DNA of 19,154 nucleotides, taken from contig MU400952.1 in NCBI GenBank assembly GCA_022578965.1, positions 1-19,154 of the forward strand, in the 5' to 3' direction. Positions 1 through 9,717 of the stretch are shown here, in pieces. This stretch comes from Xylaria sp. FL1777 (Eukaryota; Ascomycota; Sordariomycetes; Xylariales; Xylariaceae). Every line of letters starts with the position of its first letter. The first letter of the stretch is position 1. The notes under the pieces were generated by a model that saw only the letters and a list, made by a program, of their open reading frames with translations, was not told where the DNA came from and searched no databases. The position numbers and the translations under genes were made by a program.

Positions 1-1385
1 TTTATTAATTTAAGTATTAAAACATTAGCTAACTAATTATTATATATATAACTTTGTTTAGCTATTTTATTTAGCTATTTTAAAACAAACTTATAATTAA
101 TATATACTTTAAATTAAGCAAAAGTATTAATTATTTAAGTTTATATTTTATTACTATAAAAATAAATACTAATAAATTGCTATAAAAAATTGCTTGTTAA
201 AAATACATATATACTTAATAATAAAGCTATAATTATATATGCTTTAATAATATAAAAAAATAATATATTAGCTTTAGTTATGTTATAAAATTTATGCTTA
301 ATTTGCTAATTTGTAAAAATACCTAAAAAAAAGGCAATAAAACATAAAAATACGTTTTAAATTTAAAACTAAAAAAAACAAAATAACTTTTTAATTTATT
401 ATATATTATAAACATTTTTAACTTAGCAAAGCTTTTTATTAAAAGCTTTAAATGCTTTAAAATTAAATTTAATAAAAGCTAATTATTTAAATAAAGTAAA
501 AAGCTTGTTTTAAAATGCAAAAATGTTAGCAATATTATAACCTGCATTGTTTTCCTTAAATTTTATTTAAATATTAGCTTTTTAAAAACGCTATTAAACT
601 TTAAGGTTTTTTAATACGTTAATTATTTTACACATTTATAGCTTTAACTAGTTATTAGTTGCAGTTTATAATAAAAGCTATTTTTTTAAAAACTAACAAA
701 AATTATAGCTTTAATTATAATTATAATACTAGTACTTTTGCATATTTATTACAACTTATTACTAGCGTATAAAATCGGATTTTTTATTTAAATTATTGCT
801 TTTATAATTAAAATTATCTTTAAAGTTAAAAGCAATAAAAGTAATATTAAAAAAGTTAGTTAATTTAAATGTAAAAAATAGCATAAACGTTAATATAATA
901 AACTATATAAGCAAGCAAAATAATCGCAAAAAAAACAATAATAAAAGAAATAATATTTTAGTTAAAAAATCTATAGTATATAATATAACAATAACTAAGC
1001 GTTAAAAAAATACAAAAAAAATATAACTATATATAAAATACAATAATTAATTAATTAAATATAACTTTAAACAAATTTAAAGTTATTATGTAAATAAATC
1101 ATAATTTGTTATTTTTTAAATAAAAACATAAGCAAAAAAATCAACATAGTTACTTTAAACCAAAATTCTAAGTTTGTGTTAAAAAGGGTAAAAAGAGTTA
1201 TAATTAATAAAAAAATAATATAGCTAAAAAAATATAAACATAAAAACTATTTTAGTTTAAAGCACTTAAAATAAAAAAAAGCTATTAAAAAAAACAATAT
1301 AAAAGCTAAAAACTGTATATTAGTAAAAAACGCAGAAAACTAGCTATTTTAAGCTAATTTATTAAAAAATTAAGCTTTAATTAAC
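1..1385. other. AT-rich, probably RIP-degraded repeat block (left)
   Basis: The block is overwhelmingly A and T and has no open frame worth calling. TpA steps are very frequent and outnumber ApT in the part I counted by eye (first 60 bases). Many of the remaining G:C pairs sit in GC steps, often as AGCT, a word with neither CpA nor TpG. That is what CpA-to-TpA mutation would leave behind, so the block fits a repeat inactivated by repeat-induced point mutation. Composition changes abruptly to normal near 1385-1400. The original element cannot be recognised. RIP itself is an inference. Confidence 0.75.
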
Positions 1386-2126
1386 TAGTGGTGTTAGGTA
1401 AACAAAGTGGCCCGCGAAAGGATAGCCTGTAGCAGGAGTGATTAGCTTACAGGGGATTTCTAAGGTCGCTAAGAAACTGTACAGACCTATTTTTCAAGTT
1501 CTACTTGTTAGAAAGATCAGGCTATTATGTCTGAATTATCGCTTAGTCTACCGCATGAGATTTTTTCTTTCTACCTCCTTGTGACAGGCATCGTTGTAGA
1601 TTTCTCTTTTATCACTTCCATAATTTACCAACGGCTTGAAAACAGGAAATAATCATGATGTCATCTCGTGATTTGATGGTGTGGCGGTGATAATGGAAGG
1701 AAAAGAAAGGGGTATATGACTAAATAGTGAATCCTAAGAGCGCTGTCAGAAGTTGAACCTAAATTATTAGATATGTCACTAAATAATGGGTAGTCTGCGG
1801 ACAGGGATCTTAGTTGAACTTTATCGAAAATGTATGCGAGAACCCAGGAATTTGGACGGTATGAGAACCTGCCATAGAGAAGAGTAGTAGAGCTTAGTTA
1901 CGTATAGTGTATTTAGCTCCAACCCAAAGTTCAAAGTCGGATCCATGAGATAATATGGCATTGCAAGACTAGCCCATGGTAATAAGAACTCGCAGCGGTA
2001 TCAAGTTCTTGGTCTGCAACAGCTACTTCTGGTATATCTTTATCAAATTACGTCCATCCAGTGGGATCTTCTATTTCCAACACTTAATCCCCCCGAGTCT
2101 CAAACAATCCATAAGAACTACTCAAA
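1386..2126. other. Intergenic region upstream of the transporter gene
   Basis: Mixed-composition DNA between the AT-rich block and the first gene. I see no credible coding frame or RNA gene. The stretch just before 2127 is presumably the promoter and leader of the transporter, but I see no clear TATA box. The start ATG at 2127 is preceded by an A-rich leader with A at position -3. Confidence 0.5.
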
Positions 2127-3278
2127 ATGGATGGGCAAGAGCCAGAATATGAGGACTCGAAACTTGGGTTCCGGGGGCTTATCAAGCACTTCACCTGGGC
2201 GAATTTCGCATGTACGCAGTCGACGGGTGCGGTGGCCGTCATGCTAGCAGACACACCGCACCAGTTCCATGGGCTTCAGACGGCTGGCAGCGTTATATTC
2301 ATCCTAAACTTAGCGCTATTCGCGTCCTTCTGTACCGCAATGCTCATTCGCTTTATTCTGCATCCGTATATGATCAAGAGGTCGGTTACAACTCCGCCAG
2401 AATTCTTCTTCGTTGGCTCCTTCTGGCTTTCTATAGCCACCTCGATCATATGCATGGAACGATACGGTGTACCACATACCGGCCCTTGGCTAGTGGGTAC
2501 AATTCGTGTGTTGTTTTGGATATACGGCGCCGTCACGTTGACCTATACTACGACAAATTTCGCAAATATGTACTTGAAGCAGATCATCAAGCCTGGCGAC
2601 ATCCAACCTGCCATATTCATTGCTGTTTACAACACGATGCTGACAGGAACCATCGCGGCCAGTATAGCGGGTAGTCAACCGCCCAAACAGCGGCTACCTA
2701 TCATTGTAGCCGGTGTCGCATACCAAGGCCTTGGTTTGATCCTCAGCCTTATTTTAATGGCATGGATTATTGGAAACACAATGGGCAAAGGTCCCGGTAG
2801 CCCTAGCCAGCGCCCTAATTTATTTCTAGCAGTTGGTTCGTCAGGTTACACTATCGTTTGCCTGATAGGTTGCTCGCAGTCCCTACCCAACGGCTACAGT
2901 TATTTTGCGCGTCATCCCAACGGTGTCGAAATCCTACAAGTGATGGCAGACTGGATTAGCGTGTTCCTTTGGCTGTTTGAATTCTGGCTATTTGCCACCG
3001 CCTTCCTAGTTAACCTTCCAACAGTATTCCCGAAGATTGGACCGGGCTTGAGAGTGAGTGTACGAATGAGCTTCGAACTTGGGTGGTGGGGAATAATTTT
3101 CCCAAATGTCGGTTTTACTCTGGCAACGACCTATATTGGCCGACAGTTTCAGTCAAATGCTATACAGTGGATTGCCACTATCATGACGGTAGTTTTGTTT
3201 GCGTTATGGTTGATGGATTTGGCATTACACGCTAAGGTTACTGTGTCAAATATTATCAAAGTGACTAAGACGAAATAA
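2127..3278 (+). CDS. TDT/SLAC1-family membrane transporter (Mae1-like C4-dicarboxylate / malic acid transporter)
   Basis: A 383-residue, single-exon integral membrane protein, a usual length for fungal members of the tellurite-resistance/dicarboxylate transporter (TDT) family. That family includes the S. pombe malate carrier Mae1 and the sulfite pump Ssu1. About ten hydrophobic segments are visible. Family signatures are FTWANF...STG (residues 22-34), the PEFFFVGSFWLSIAT stretch (91-105), GVPHTGPWL (114-122), MLTGTIA (171-177), and a strong C-terminal block GWWGIIFPNVGFTLAT (319-334). It should sit in the plasma membrane and move an organic acid or another small anion; the substrate cannot be read from sequence. 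Relatives usually have a Pro-containing IFPxML segment before the LTGT motif, as I recall it, where this protein has YNTML (168-172). That could alter the pore. It stands next to the AT-rich block with no linked metabolic gene. Confidence 0.9.
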   Translation: MDGQEPEYEDSKLGFRGLIKHFTWANFACTQSTGAVAVMLADTPHQFHGLQTAGSVIFILNLALFASFCTAMLIRFILHPYMIKRSVTTPPEFFFVGSFWLSIATSIICMERYGVPHTGPWLVGTIRVLFWIYGAVTLTYTTTNFANMYLKQIIKPGDIQPAIFIAVYNTMLTGTIAASIAGSQPPKQRLPIIVAGVAYQGLGLILSLILMAWIIGNTMGKGPGSPSQRPNLFLAVGSSGYTIVCLIGCSQSLPNGYSYFARHPNGVEILQVMADWISVFLWLFEFWLFATAFLVNLPTVFPKIGPGLRVSVRMSFELGWWGIIFPNVGFTLATTYIGRQFQSNAIQWIATIMTVVLFALWLMDLALHAKVTVSNIIKVTKTK

Positions 3279-4073
3279 GGGAAGTAACCGAACTACATGA
3301 AACTATGAAAAGAGCAATTAAGATTCAAGATATGATTAAAGCAACCAGGACGCAAAGAATGAATGATTTGGGGAGAAAATTGGGTAGAATGGTCCAATAG
3401 AGCTGATGATTTAAGCAAGGTACAATGAGCAGATTTTATTGTATTTTATACCCAAATATTAAAGAGTTTATATAGTATCCTCCAAGACTAGGGGGTTTAA
3501 GGTCCAAAAATAGTCTATTATATAACCACACTGCATGGGATCGCGTATATCTGACAGTTAAGGCCTAATACCGCCTGCACTTCAATCTCTCTCCGAGGAT
3601 GTAATACAGAGACGCGCCACTTACAGGACTTCCGCGTTAAGGGTTGTTGTCCCGGGGTGAGTAATTGACCCCTAGGGTTTCCTAAGTCTAGTTGGGGAGA
3701 AATAGCCCAACATATACACACCAGGTCTACTATACAGACTCCAGGGGTTTATATGTGACTATATCACCCGAGATTCCCTGAGGATTATTTTAATTTATTT
3801 TAGCATATTACTCACTACACGAACAATAGAATCATCTGCAGCGGTCGCAATAGCAAATACAATAGCTTGTGCTATGGTGACAATTTCTTTGGTCTTGTTT
3901 CAAAACACTCTTATGAACATGGCAAAGACAATCCCATTGTTTGGGTAATAAAAGCTCTGTTAACTTGCGTACGAGGTATATAAACAGACGAACCTTCATT
4001 ACCCCAATAAGCAGTTCGAGACAAACCCAATCAACCTAATCAAATCCCAAATAAGCTCAATTTACCAACAATT
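3279..4073. other. Intergenic region between transporter and J-domain gene, with possible repeat remnants
   Basis: There is no credible gene. The part from about 3480 to 3780 contains words that recur, in inverted orientation, near 15116-15148: TATATGTGACTATAT at 3750-3764 (exact) and a 15-mer ending CCCCTAGGG at 3663-3677 (one mismatch). This may be a fragment of an old dispersed repeat. The last hundred bases form the promoter of the J-domain gene. Confidence 0.45.
3977..3984 (+). promoter_or_regulatory. TATA box of the J-domain gene
   Basis: TATATAAA lies 90 bases upstream of the ATG at 4074, a plausible distance for a fungal core promoter. It suggests an inducible gene, since TATA boxes are commoner in regulated than in housekeeping fungal promoters. 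No transcript start can be seen. Confidence 0.55.
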
Positions 4074-4820
4074 ATGTCATTCGTGGATCTGTACGAGGTT
4101 CTTAACCTTTCCAGCAAAGCCGACGTGCCCACAATTGAGAGGGCATTCAAAGAGTTGTCTCTCACAATGCACCCGGATAGAGCTAACGTATCAACAATCC
4201 CCTCCCACCGCGTTGAAACTAAAAAAGAGCGTGAGGCTCGCGAGAAACGAAACCACGAGCGTTTCGTGAAAATTATCGAAGCTCGAGAAACTCTCACCGA
4301 TTCTAAGAAGCGTGAACAATACGACCTAGAACGTGCAAAGAACCTTTCATCTAACAAAGCCGGAAAGCCTAGCCAGCCTAAATATCCTAGTAAAACACCC
4401 CGTCCGGACGAAAGTCGTAGTAAAGACAGTAGATCACAAAAGAGCGATACTTCGACAGGCGGAGGGGGGAGACTTGACATCGAGCTAGCTCACAACTTCC
4501 ATGCAAACAGTCTTGAAGATTTTCTCATCGAGTTCGAGGGAATGCTTTCCATAGTACAAGGTACGATGCGGGTCTCACCGTCCAAACGAGGCTACTCAGA
4601 CTACTCGGCAGTCGTCTCTTCTTTGAACCACGTCATAACTGTCACCAAGGAGATCGCCAATCGCATTAGAGAAGCCAGAGACTTGCATCTCCGCAATCTA
4701 AACTCGACAATGGCGAGCGAGGCCTACAGGTCCGCGATCTCCAACGCGAGTAGTTATCGTGTCGAAATTCAAGCCCTCGTCCACAGATTGCGGGAGCAAT
4801 TGAGGACTGGCTACCTATAG
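4074..4820 (+). CDS. Orphan J-domain (DnaJ/Hsp40-like) protein
   Basis: A 248-residue single-exon protein with an N-terminal J domain (about residues 4-88). It starts FVDLYEVLNLSSKADVPTIE, has the HPD tripeptide at 33-35 that stimulates Hsp70 ATPase, and ends with TLTDSKKREQYD (73-84). The loop between helices II and III is longer than usual and charged (about 40-62). After the J domain comes a low-complexity linker rich in Lys, Ser and Pro with a Gly run (90-136), then a helical region (about 140-245) that I cannot assign. There is no Cys-rich zinc domain or signal peptide, so it is a class C J protein, likely cytosolic or nuclear, recruiting an Hsp70 to an unknown client. The start is the first ATG after a TATA box. 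I cannot name an orthologue; it may be lineage-specific. Confidence 0.87.
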   Translation: MSFVDLYEVLNLSSKADVPTIERAFKELSLTMHPDRANVSTIPSHRVETKKEREAREKRNHERFVKIIEARETLTDSKKREQYDLERAKNLSSNKAGKPSQPKYPSKTPRPDESRSKDSRSQKSDTSTGGGGRLDIELAHNFHANSLEDFLIEFEGMLSIVQGTMRVSPSKRGYSDYSAVVSSLNHVITVTKEIANRIREARDLHLRNLNSTMASEAYRSAISNASSYRVEIQALVHRLREQLRTGYL

Positions 4821-6043
4821 AGAACCGTTATAGCTCTTTACTCTCCGCATTAGCCCAATTTCACCTCTGAAGAGAACATTGATAAAATTCGAGAGAGCAA
4901 CTAACGGTGCGTTGTTGGGTTCTTAGGGACATATAGTTACATGCTAGATGTTTTATTGAGGCACCCTCGTAAGGGAGTGGCCGAATAGAGAAATAAAAAT
5001 AATTCTGAGAGATAAAAAAGAACGTAGTAACTTTTGGCTTATTAGCTAGGGCATGCCCTACTTGTGAAATGATTAACAAGGTAGCCTATTTCATAGGGCT
5101 CATAGGTTAAGGAAGAGCAAAAAGTAGACCTAGGGCAATGAATAACCTAGAGACAATATGAATTAAATTGGTTACGGAGGATTTTGTTCATTTTGGTAGT
5201 AATAGTTGTTAACGGTCACGTTGCCTATAAGAAAGACAGGGCCTCCCGGAGGTATTAAGTCGGCCTATTCACTATTATATAAATGCTCTTTGATAAGTTA
5301 TCTATCTACTATGTAAGACTTATCACTTGCATAGGAATACTTACCCCTGTTCTTGCCTGGGCATATTTGCTAATTAAGGGGCTGGTCTGACTTTTTATGG
5401 CAAAAGAAAAGGTATATGCTTCAGTTTCAATATCACCTAGCTAAGAATTTTCTCGATACGAGAAAATACCACATATTCACAGTACTCACAACGGAGAAGA
5501 AGTTAGGCAAAACGTAGGGACAGCCCTAACGAGATTGTAATAATATAAACCATAGCCTGAAGTCAGGCAGCGGCCGCAACCCCTAGAGCTCCTCGCCGCA
5601 TTGCGAAACTGCCCTGGTACCCTTGCTTAGTTGCTTGCCCTATCTTCACAGCGATCATGCGGGGAGATATCTTTGTAGAAGGTCGTGGCCCGTAGATAGG
5701 CTCCGAAAAGATTCCGAATGCTACAGCAGGTTTTGGAGACAGGCCTCCTTTTAGTCCCGTGAATACAGAAAGTGTTTTGGGCCTTATTTCAATTGCTACG
5801 ACTATTACACAAAGCTCCCTAGGCATCTAGAAGTGATGAGATATAGTTTAATACTTGAACCGATCTAAATTTGCAGGATAGATTTCGGAGTGCGATCTGG
5901 CACCGGGGACACATAGAAGAAGAGGATGAAGACTTAGGTCAACTGAACAGCATCCATAATATCACTGAGAAGAACCTTTGAGGATAGAAGATGGGACCGG
6001 ATAAAATAGTTAGTATATTACTTCTAAACATTTCACAAGCATC

Positions 6044-6068
6044 TGACGTCGTCTCACGTGGGCAGCTG
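6044..6068. promoter_or_regulatory. Cluster of CRE-like, E-box and CAGCTG words
   Basis: Within 25 bases there are TGACGTC (6044-6050, seven of eight bases of a CRE, the ATF/CREB bZIP site), CACGTG (6055-6060, E/G-box) and CAGCTG (6063-6068). A TATA-like run follows at about 6072. No convincing gene starts just downstream: the ATG at about 6078 opens only a 31-codon frame. The cluster lies roughly 600 bases beyond the stop of the bZIP gene. Function is a guess. Confidence 0.25.
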
Positions 6069-6425
6069 TTTTATAATATGGAAACGAGCGTTGACGAGAA
6101 AGCAATAGAAAAATCAACTGTGAGTGTAAGCCGTCGGCTCACTTCTAGAAAACGATATATGGTTATTTAAAATTCTTTCTTTAGTGCTCTAACATCGTAA
6201 ATTTAATGTCCAGCGTTATGAACTAGTTCTTATAACAGAAATATAGCTGGGGTTGGGTTTTTGTGTATTTTAAGCCCTGAAGCGTTCCCATTCGTTCTCA
6301 AATAGTTCTTAGATAGCAATCTAGAGGTCCAATACAATTTATGTCTCTCTTTTTTAATAACACCCACTGGCTCTCAACGAGCCGGCCTGAGAATAAGGGA
6401 ATAAGGGAACACTGGAGATTAAGGT

Positions 6426-6445
6426 TCTGGACAGCGCTGTCCAGA
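6426..6445. repeat. Perfect 20-bp palindrome
   Basis: TCTGGACAGCGCTGTCCAGA reads the same on both strands. It could be a site for a homodimeric DNA-binding protein, or a hairpin in the 3' region of the bZIP transcript, whose stop codon lies about 225 bases away. A perfect palindrome this long is unlikely by chance in a window of this size. Confidence 0.6.
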
Positions 6446-6669
6446 TCACATAGGGAAACAGAGTGGGAAATCCGTTGAGTGAAAAGAAAGTTCGTAGAGC
6501 GAGAAAAAAACCCGTAGAGCAAAAAAGTGTTAGAAAACATTGACGCTAGGAACTATGAGGGTATATTTCTGAAGCTATCTAGATGACGCATGCTAGACAA
6601 TGCTCGGATTCCGCCGCGGTGCTATAATCAAGCATGAACCAGCAAAGACACTCCACAACTATAAACTCA

Positions 6670-7593
6670 TTACTCCCCTTCCATTCTGGGTTGTTGATAA
6701 GCTTGGTCTGTCCTGCGGGAATCTTGATCACCATAATGTAAAGCCGCTTGCTGAAGATAGTTGTCGATCAAATCATCGTTGCATCTTCCGTGACGGAGGA
6801 TGTCTGATTTCAATTGGAAGACTTCCTCTCGTAAACCATTAACCTCTTCGCTCAGCACTTTATTTCTCTGATGGAGGCAAGACTCCCATTCCTGAAGTTG
6901 AGCTACTTCATGTTTAGTTTTCTTTCTGCACTTGGCAGCGGCTGCTTTGTTTTTTGCACGCTTCATCCCAATCGCTGACACGGTGCTGATACTTGCGTCT
7001 GAGATAGGTGACGTAGTTTGGTTACCATACGTTGTTTGCACCGGGGAGGATGAGTTATTGTGTGCTCGAGAGAAACTAGCGTCCGACACGGGCGATGAAT
7101 ACACGGCGTTACTTTCAACGGGTGAGGTTGGTTCTAAGGCTTTGAGAGACGCATTTGAGCTTCTTTCTTGTGTCGGATGATACGTGGCTTGGCTTGGACT
7201 AATATAACTGTGTTGTTTCTGTAACCCTGTATCGAAACCTAAACTTAAGCCACAAGTCTGGGTTAATAAAGGGTTAACGTTGGCGACAGACGGTGATTCA
7301 GAGTTGCGATCCGCAATGACTTCTGTGAACGATGGCTGTTATTGTACTATAAGTCAATTCCAAAAAGTACTCAAAGACGCTCAGAGAGGATAACATACCG
7401 AGGCCAGAAAGACATTATGGTCTCCCACTTTACTTTGAGTTTGGGAGTCATCCGAAAACCACACGTTTCCAGGATTGGACCAGAACGTATGATCGAGGTA
7501 CTTATTATTGTAACTGAATGTGTCTGGTAAAGCTAACGACGAGAACACCTCGTGTTGTTTGTCGACTCGCTTATCACAATCAATGGGGTTCAT
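6670..7593 (-). CDS. bZIP transcription factor, ATF/CREB-like
   Basis: Two exons on the minus strand, 7593-7399 and 7335-6670, with a 63-nt intron (donor GTATGT, acceptor CAG, CTTAT branch point). The join is in phase and gives 286 residues. The start sits in a near-ideal context (GCCACCATGA). The C-terminal third is a textbook bZIP. The basic region has N194-x7-R202 (NKAAAAKCR), and nine residues later begins a leucine zipper with heptad leucines at 212, 219, 226, 233 and 240. The trailing LRHGRCNDDLIDNYL resembles the tail of fungal ATF/CREB-type zippers. The N-terminal 185 residues are Ser/Asn/Thr-rich and probably disordered or activating, with SPVSDAS and SPISDAS repeated at 146 and 174, possible Ser-Pro phosphorylation sites. 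It should act in the nucleus as a dimer on CRE-like sites; target pathway unknown. The C-terminal ORF alone would miss the N-terminal half. Confidence 0.9.
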
Positions 7594-7812
7594 GGTGGCG
7601 CGGGGAACCTGCTACCACTGTATTGGACGACTAGCCCCAAAAAGATGAAGACGAAGCTATTATGCCGAAGGGACTAGAGCGGTGGGCTTCATGACCTGTA
7701 TTGTCCGACCGATACCGATATTGGTAGAGGGGGGCACGAATATAGAAGGTGAACTATTAATTATTAAGTAGAATATACTAGAATATGCTATAGCATAAGA
7801 TCAAGATCGACA

Positions 7813-7832
7813 GCTGCGATGTTCATCGCTGC
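7813..7832. repeat. Imperfect inverted repeat upstream of the bZIP gene
   Basis: GCTGCGATG, two bases, then CATCGCTGC: an eight-pair symmetric element with one T:T mismatch and a two-base centre, 220 bases upstream of the bZIP start. It could be a binding site for a dimeric regulator. There is no direct support for a function. Confidence 0.3.
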
Positions 7833-9439
7833 AAGGGGGGAGTTGGTTGCATGGTAGCGTCATCGTGCAGAGAAGAGGAACTAAACGGCAAACAAAAAAA
7901 GTGGCCTCAATAGGTTCTCTTATACCTCATGCTCCAAGTGATTCATTATTAGGTATATACCAGGGCGCAAGGACAAGCACAAAACAGCAGGCAAAAGAGC
8001 TCTCCTTATTACTTTACCTTAATAGACAAGATCTAATTGGTTAAAACTTTCGGCTTCCCCTCCGTTACTAAGGAGTGTCTCATTGGCCCGGTTAGACTCC
8101 TGGATCATCAAGGCCGTCCCTTATCTCCAACTTCTCCTATTTCCATCACGTCACAATCAATCGAACCTGAGGGGGTCTTGACTATCACATGGCCGCGTAT
8201 ATTATGTGGCAATGCAAAATTCGCGGGGAAGACTAAGACAATTCTCAATCTGTGCCTTGGTAGGGGTAATTGAGCTTTGAAATAAATGGGTAGAAACGGG
8301 ATGATGTAGGAGAAGGCGAACGGGTGTAAGGATATAAGATTCCTATGATATTCTTTGGCTCGCGTGTCACTTTGGTGCTGGGGGTTCTATTTTATAATGA
8401 ACCGTTCCCTCAAAATAGGTATGACAATGACTAGTATCAGGGTGAGGAATTAACAATACAATAATCTGTTTAGCTGCTTAAACAAGCAAAGCTATAGCAT
8501 ATAGTAGGTCGCAAATCTAATGACAAATTTAGTATTATAATAGACAACAAAACTAAAAGAAGATATAAAATTTACGATTAATTAAATGTGATAAGGAATA
8601 CACTTCTTTCCGCAACTGTAATGCTAGAAAATTTACACCCTACACATGTTTTCTAAGGCGAGTTAGAAAAAATCTCCTAACCCCATTCATTAATAACAGT
8701 CACTAAGACTTCACTCCTATACTATTGGATGATTATGCATACAGTTGCATATATATTCCTCCTACATTTTAACCTTAGATGAGAATAATGACACAAACAA
8801 TAAAAGCCTGAAGGATTAAAATGTCCCACGTTAGATAGACATAAACCCGACACAGCGGTACCATAAGACATGATTACCTAGAGAGGGTCACTAATGGCGT
8901 TCGTCGAACTACTAACTCCAGGACTGCGCTATTGCTTATGCTACATACAGCAAGCGGAGCTTACCTTGACGTATGTTACGAAAGGCCAGGAGGCGGTCTC
9001 TTAGTCTATGTTTGCCTTTTGTGTACTTGAGGGCATGGGGGAAGCTAAAGGTGCTTCAGGGATATACTATCTCTTAACTTTCACTAGGATAATAGGTAGT
9101 GATTTGCTGCTTCTGCTGAAATTTTAGTTCTACATGCATACTGCGTATATCTCCAGGATCAGGAATGGTAGCTCGGCCAAAACGGGCAGACTTCTCATTA
9201 AAATATCCTAGTCGGATTGCTTAACTTTAGGAAGACCAGCCACAAAGCGATTGTAACAAGGTATTAATGGTCAACGTATGAAGTAGCAATAAATATCCTG
9301 TAGTAACTATAAGTCTGTTATTATTTAGATTCATGTCACGACGTTGCATATGCGGTGTCGTGTACTGCGTATAAATACTTTACTTAATTATGCGAGGTTA
9401 CCTCGTGGACGCCACCCATGTACAGGCCAGTACAATAAT

Positions 9440-9665
9440 CTACCTAGGTACTTAGGTAGTTTAGCTACATGTAGGTTATAGTGGGGGCGGGGTAGTCACT
9501 TCGAGAACGTACTGGTACTTATTAAATCTATGATAGGTAGTTGGATCCGACACAACTTCATGTGTCGATGTCACTTGTTCTCAGCATAACTCCTTACCTG
9601 TGTAGGTAGGCAACCTGAATTTTCGATCTTTCGCCCTCTACATACCGATGCCTTTAATTAGGTAG
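9440..9665. promoter_or_regulatory. TAGGTAG motif cluster in the DAD3 promoter
   Basis: Four copies of TAGGTAG on the plus strand (9453-9459, 9534-9540, 9603-9609, 9659-9665) and one inverted copy (CTACCTA, 9440-9446) lie within 226 bases, the last ending about 50 bases before the DAD3 ATG. The inverted copy and the first direct copy form a near-perfect 20-bp inverted repeat around 9440-9459. The same word, overlapping itself, occurs at 15908-15918 upstream of the phosphatase gene. It is likely a promoter element of conserved genes; the binding factor is unknown. Confidence 0.5.
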
Positions 9666-9717
9666 TTCACGTAAAACAGTCAAGGGTTGAGCTACGAGAG
9701 CACGATCTCTCTCCACA

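Larger units (their letters stand above)
4821..6669. other. Long gene-poor intergenic region
   Basis: About 1.85 kb lies between the convergent J-domain and bZIP genes. Short frames exist, such as one on the minus strand at 5563-5826, but none matches a family I know and none has supporting features, so I call no gene. Recognisable structure is limited to a perfect 20-bp palindrome at 6426-6445, a cluster of dimer-type transcription-factor words at 6044-6068, and two imperfect short repeats of CGTAGAGC around 6493-6520. Degraded transposon or gene relics cannot be excluded. Confidence 0.5.
7594..9717. other. Long intergenic region between divergent bZIP and DAD3 genes
   Basis: About 2.1 kb with no credible gene. 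It must hold both promoters. Frames such as 7847-8044 and 8037-8273 are short and show no family resemblance. Recognisable signals are an imperfect inverted repeat at 7813-7832 upstream of the bZIP gene and the TAGGTAG cluster at 9440-9665 upstream of DAD3. The middle part (about 8300-9400) shows nothing I can interpret. Confidence 0.5.

Noticed and set aside
2210..2674. A 154-codon plus-strand frame inside the transporter gene
   Set aside because: It is an out-of-frame shadow of the transporter, whose own frame has clear TDT-family motifs and membrane segments.
4040..4480. A 146-codon minus-strand frame over the J-domain gene
   Set aside because: It mirrors the J-domain coding sequence; the Ser/Arg/Leu-rich product has no recognisable content.
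4861..5079. A 72-codon minus-strand frame with several Cys, considered as a small secreted effector
   Set aside because: It has no convincing signal peptide, and the cysteines are not arranged in a recognisable pattern.
5563..5826. An 87-codon minus-strand frame
   Set aside because: No family resemblance, no signal peptide, no visible splice partner; it could be a relic but cannot be supported as a gene.
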